Of a stretch of 8,483 nucleotides of DNA, positions 6,480 through 8,483 are shown piece by piece (the stretch's first letter is position 1; every line of letters begins with the position of its first letter). Where the stretch lies: positions 1 to 8,483 of the forward strand of contig JASHYU010000077.1 in NCBI GenBank assembly GCA_030042855.1, read 5' to 3'. Source of the DNA: Thermoplasmata archaeon (GTDB taxonomy: Archaea > Thermoplasmatota > Thermoplasmata > UBA184). The position numbers were made by a program, and so were the translations under genes. The notes under the pieces are model-generated. The model was given only the letters and a program-made list of their open reading frames with translations, had not been told where the DNA came from and did no database searches.

Positions 6480-6501
6480 CGGCGACGGAGCGGCGACCGA
6501 G
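6480..6501. repeat. Two tandem 11-bp repeats upstream of the carA promoter
   Basis: CGGCGACGGAG (6480-6490) is followed directly by CGGCGACCGAG (6491-6501), 10 of 11 identical. They end 14 bp before the carA TATA-like box and about 20 bp behind the divergent box at 6453-6460. An 11-bp period puts both copies on nearly the same DNA face, a possible regulator site for either promoter. Biased composition makes chance repeats likely. Confidence 0.3.
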
Positions 6502-6515
6502 CGACGCGCGACGGC

Positions 6516-6526
6516 AAATGTTAAAC
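6516..6526 (+). promoter_or_regulatory. TATA-like box of the carAB operon
   Basis: AAATGTTAAAC is the most A/T-rich stretch in the divergent intergenic region. A start site about 25 bp from its centre falls at the GTG at 6546, which opens a short leader frame, and 23 nt before the carA GTG at 6569. The predicted carAB message therefore has a short leader or is translated first from 6546. Confidence 0.5.
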
Positions 6527-6545
6527 CCGAACTCTCGCCTCGGAA

Positions 6546-6572
6546 GTGTCGGGTTCTTCACGCCTGCCGTGA
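6546..6572 (+). CDS. Possible 8-codon leader peptide upstream of carA
   Basis: GTG at 6546 opens an 8-codon frame, MSGSSRLP, ending in TGA at 6570-6572. The stop overlaps the carA GTG (6569-6571) as GTGA, the same type of overlap that links carA to carB. The GTG sits about 25 bp from the TATA-like box, where a leaderless start would fall, and carA itself has no Shine-Dalgarno. This suggests translation by reinitiation. It contains one Arg codon; no stalling mechanism can be claimed. Confidence 0.3.
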   Translation: MSGSSRLP

Positions 6573-7714
6573 ACCGAACGCAGGACGGCGACCGGCGGGC
6601 GACCTTACTGCTCGAGGACGGCACCCGGTTCGACGGCGAGGGGTTCGGAGCGACCGCCCGCCGCGTCGGCGAGGTCGTCTTCACGACGGGGATGGTTGGG
6701 TACCCCGAGTCGCTGACCGACCCGTCGTTCCGGGGCCAGATCCTCGCGTTCACGTACCCGCTCCTTGGGAACTACGGGGTGCCGCCGCCGGGGGGTCGGG
6801 ACCGGGCCGGCTTGCCCGTCCTCGAGAGCCCCGAGGTCCAGGTCCGCGGCGTCGTCGTCCGCGGCACGACCCGACCGAACCACTGGTCGAGCGCGCGGTC
6901 CCTCGAAGCGTGGCTCGCCGACGAGGGCGTGCCCGCGATCCGCGGGGTCGACACGCGCCGCTTGACCGAGCATCTCCGCGCGCGGGGCGTGCTGCGGGGG
7001 GTCCTCGAGGTGGTCGGCCCCGGGGCCGCGCGATCGAGCGAGGAGGAGCTCCGCCGCGCGATCGCGGACGCCCCCGCCTACGGGAAGGAGAACTACATGG
7101 CCGAGGTCGCGCCGCGACGGGCGACGCTCCTCGGGGGTCCCGAGCGCCCGGTCGTGGCCGTCCTCGACTGCGGCGTCAAGGCGAGCATCCTGCGCGCGCT
7201 CCTCGATCGCGGCGTCGCGGTCCTGCGACTGCCGTACGACGCGACGGTGCCCGCCCGTTGGGATGGTCGGCCGGTCCGGGGCCTGCTCGTGGGCAACGGA
7301 CCCGGCGACCCGGCCGAGCTCGCCCCGACGATCGAGGAGCTCGCCCGCCCGAGCAACCGGCCCCTGCCGACGCTCGGGATCTGCCTCGGACACCAATTGC
7401 TCGCGCTCTCCCGGGGCGGGACGACGTTCAAGCTCAAGTACGGCCACCGGGGCCAGAACAAGACGATCTGCTTTCCCGACGGGCGCGCGATCATCGTGAG
7501 CGAGAACCACGGCTACGCCGTCGCGCCGGCGTCGCTCAAGGGCACGGGGCTCGCGCCGTGGGCGATGAACCCGGACGACGGGACCCTCGAGGGGCTGCGC
7601 GACGGGCGGGGCCGGACGATCGCCCTCCAGGGCCATCCCGAGGGCCACCCGGGCCCGCAGGAGGCGGGGTTCGTCTTCGACCGGTTCGTGGAGAAGGTGA
7701 AACGCGCCGGATGA
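6569..7714 (+). CDS. carA: Carbamoyl-phosphate synthase small subunit (glutaminase)
   Basis: This 381-residue subunit hydrolyses glutamine and channels ammonia to CarB for carbamoyl phosphate, the precursor of pyrimidines and arginine. The N-terminal CarA domain (from LLLEDGTRFDGEGFG, residues 13-27) contains FTTGMVGYPESLTDP and TYPLLGNYGVP. The class I glutamine amidotransferase domain has the nucleophile C272 in LGICLGHQLLAL and H356/E358 in QGHPEG. The residue before HPE is Gly where most CarA proteins have Phe. TGMVGYPESLTDP, NHWSSARSLEAWL and GVDTRRLTEHLR are closer to the glutaminase half of eukaryotic CAD than to E. coli CarA (TSMTGYQEILTDP). GTG 6569 is chosen because it places the first strand normally; the frame is open much further upstream, but that region covers the promoter and the opposite-strand gene. 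No Shine-Dalgarno precedes it. Its end overlaps carB by ATGA, indicating an operon. Confidence 0.96.
   Translation: MNRTQDGDRRATLLLEDGTRFDGEGFGATARRVGEVVFTTGMVGYPESLTDPSFRGQILAFTYPLLGNYGVPPPGGRDRAGLPVLESPEVQVRGVVVRGTTRPNHWSSARSLEAWLADEGVPAIRGVDTRRLTEHLRARGVLRGVLEVVGPGAARSSEEELRRAIADAPAYGKENYMAEVAPRRATLLGGPERPVVAVLDCGVKASILRALLDRGVAVLRLPYDATVPARWDGRPVRGLLVGNGPGDPAELAPTIEELARPSNRPLPTLGICLGHQLLALSRGGTTFKLKYGHRGQNKTICFPDGRAIIVSENHGYAVAPASLKGTGLAPWAMNPDDGTLEGLRDGRGRTIALQGHPEGHPGPQEAGFVFDRFVEKVKRAG
7695..7700 (+). promoter_or_regulatory. Shine-Dalgarno for carB
   Basis: AGGTGA matches six bases of the archaeal/bacterial anti-Shine-Dalgarno complement and ends 10 nt before the carB ATG, inside the last codons of carA. 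Together with the ATGA overlap it supports the 7711 start and coupled translation. Confidence 0.6.
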
Positions 7715-8483
7715 CGCGAACGCGACCGTCGAAGGTCCTCGTCCTCGGCAGCGGAGCGCTCAAGATCGGCGAGGCGGGCGAGTTCGACTACTCGGGCAGC
7801 CAGTGCCTGAAGGCGCTCGAGGAGGAAGGAGTCTACGCGGTCGTCGTCAATCCGAACATCGCGACCCTCCAGACCGACCCGCCCCGCCACGGCAAGGTCT
7901 ACTTCCAGCCGCTCGTCCCCGAGTTCGTCGCACCGATCCTCGACGCCGAACGGCCGGACGGGATCCTACTGTCCTTCGGGGGCCAGACCGCGCTCAACTG
8001 CGGGGTCCAGCTCTCCGCCCGCGGCGACCTCCGCCGCACGGGCACGGGCGTCCTCGGCACCCCGCTCGCGGGGATCCGGGCGACCGAGGACCGCGCCCGG
8101 TTCGTGCGTGCCATGGACCGGGCCCGCGTGCCGACGCTGCCCAGTCGCGCGGTCTACTCTTACGACGAGGCCCTCGCCGCGGCGAGGGAGCTCGGCTTCC
8201 CCGTCATGCTCCGGGTCGCCTTCACGCTCGGCGGGAAGGGCGGCGGCGTCGCGCGCAACGTCGAGGAATTGCGGGCGGCGGTCGATCGCGGGCTCCGCTG
8301 GAGCCCGGTCGGCCAGGTGCTGCTCGAGCGGTACGTCGGGGCGTTCAAGCAGCTCGAGTACGAGGTGGTCCGGGACGCGCGGGGCAACGCGCTCACGGTC
8401 TGCAACATGGAGAACGTGCTCGGGATGCGCGTCCACACCGGGGACAACATCGTCATCGCCCCGAGCCAGACGCTCACCGACCA
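7711..8483 (+). CDS. carB: Carbamoyl-phosphate synthase large subunit (5' part; runs off right edge)
   Basis: About 257 N-terminal codons of a gene that normally encodes about 1,060-1,080 residues are present. The product joins bicarbonate, ammonia from CarA and two ATP into carbamoyl phosphate. The N-terminal pre-ATP-grasp domain shows VLVLGSGALKIGEAGEFDYSGSQ (9-31), NPNIATLQTD and LSFGGQTALNCG. The first ATP-grasp domain begins near RARFVRAMDRARVPTLPS and has the phosphate loop LGGKGGGVA (173-181), EYEVVRDARGN, VCNMENV and VHTGDNIVIAPSQTL. GEAGEFDYSGSQ, VCNMEN and APSQTL match the CAD/eukaryote-like (and Bacteroidetes-like) CarB form rather than the E. coli GQACEFDYSG, VCSIEN and APAQTL. 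The ATG overlaps the carA stop by ATGA and has a good AGGTGA upstream. The second synthetase half and allosteric domain lie outside the window, so completeness cannot be judged. Confidence 0.97.
   Translation, partial: MTRTRPSKVLVLGSGALKIGEAGEFDYSGSQCLKALEEEGVYAVVVNPNIATLQTDPPRHGKVYFQPLVPEFVAPILDAERPDGILLSFGGQTALNCGVQLSARGDLRRTGTGVLGTPLAGIRATEDRARFVRAMDRARVPTLPSRAVYSYDEALAAARELGFPVMLRVAFTLGGKGGGVARNVEELRAAVDRGLRWSPVGQVLLERYVGAFKQLEYEVVRDARGNALTVCNMENVLGMRVHTGDNIVIAPSQTLTD

Noticed and set aside
6431..6517. N-terminal extension of the TrxR-like protein to an upstream ATG at 6517
   Set aside because: The extra 29 residues are Arg-rich and cover the TATA-like box; ATG 6430 has the right spacing to that box and gives a normal N-terminus.
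5456..6568. N-terminal extension of carA by the long upstream open frame
   Set aside because: The extension is antisense to the TrxR-like gene and covers the promoter region; CarA homologues start close to the LLLEDGT strand, matching GTG 6569.

Overview
The window is a gene-dense, very GC-rich piece of chromosome. It looks like a high-GC archaeon, with Thermoplasmata-type lineages the most natural guess; this is inference. The support is that short A/T-rich TATA-like islands, rare in this background, lie roughly 25 bp upstream of several predicted starts (best cases at 6453-6460 and 6516-6526), as expected for archaeal promoters with leaderless or short-leader mRNAs. Internal genes of gene pairs instead carry Shine-Dalgarno-like AGGTGA/GAGGT. 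A bacterium is not excluded, because no rRNA, tRNA or ribosomal protein gene is present to settle it.

Left half (1-3047): a polyphosphate-related cluster. On the minus strand an exopolyphosphatase (Ppx/GppA fold plus C-terminal HD domain, 475-2049) overlaps by 8 bp the start of a thymidylate-kinase-like P-loop kinase that runs off the left edge (1-482). Divergently, across a 95-bp intergenic region with two inverted repeats, lies a CHAD-domain protein (2145-3047), a predicted polyphosphate binder. 24 nt behind it on the same strand is an apparently solitary SPPY-type DNA methyltransferase with an N-terminal winged-helix domain (3072-4574), with no restriction endonuclease visible.

Middle (4661-6430): a HAD phosphatase (4661-5422) converges, with a 12-bp gap, on a thioredoxin-reductase-like flavoprotein on the minus strand (5435-6430). 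The flavoprotein keeps the CxxC redox pair but has lost the usual NADPH-binding glycine pattern and the HRR motif.

Right end (6431-8483): a divergent promoter region, then carA (6569-7714) and carB (7711 to the right edge), overlapping by ATGA, for carbamoyl phosphate synthesis (pyrimidine and arginine supply). Both have CAD/eukaryote-like signature motifs rather than E. coli-like ones. An 8-codon reading frame whose stop overlaps the carA start could be a coupled leader peptide.

There is no mobile element, CRISPR array, RNA gene or restriction cassette. The most interesting points are the Tmk-like/Ppx/CHAD cluster with its atypical kinase, the NADPH-motif-deficient TrxR-like protein, and the carA leader arrangement. 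None of these by itself proves a new system.
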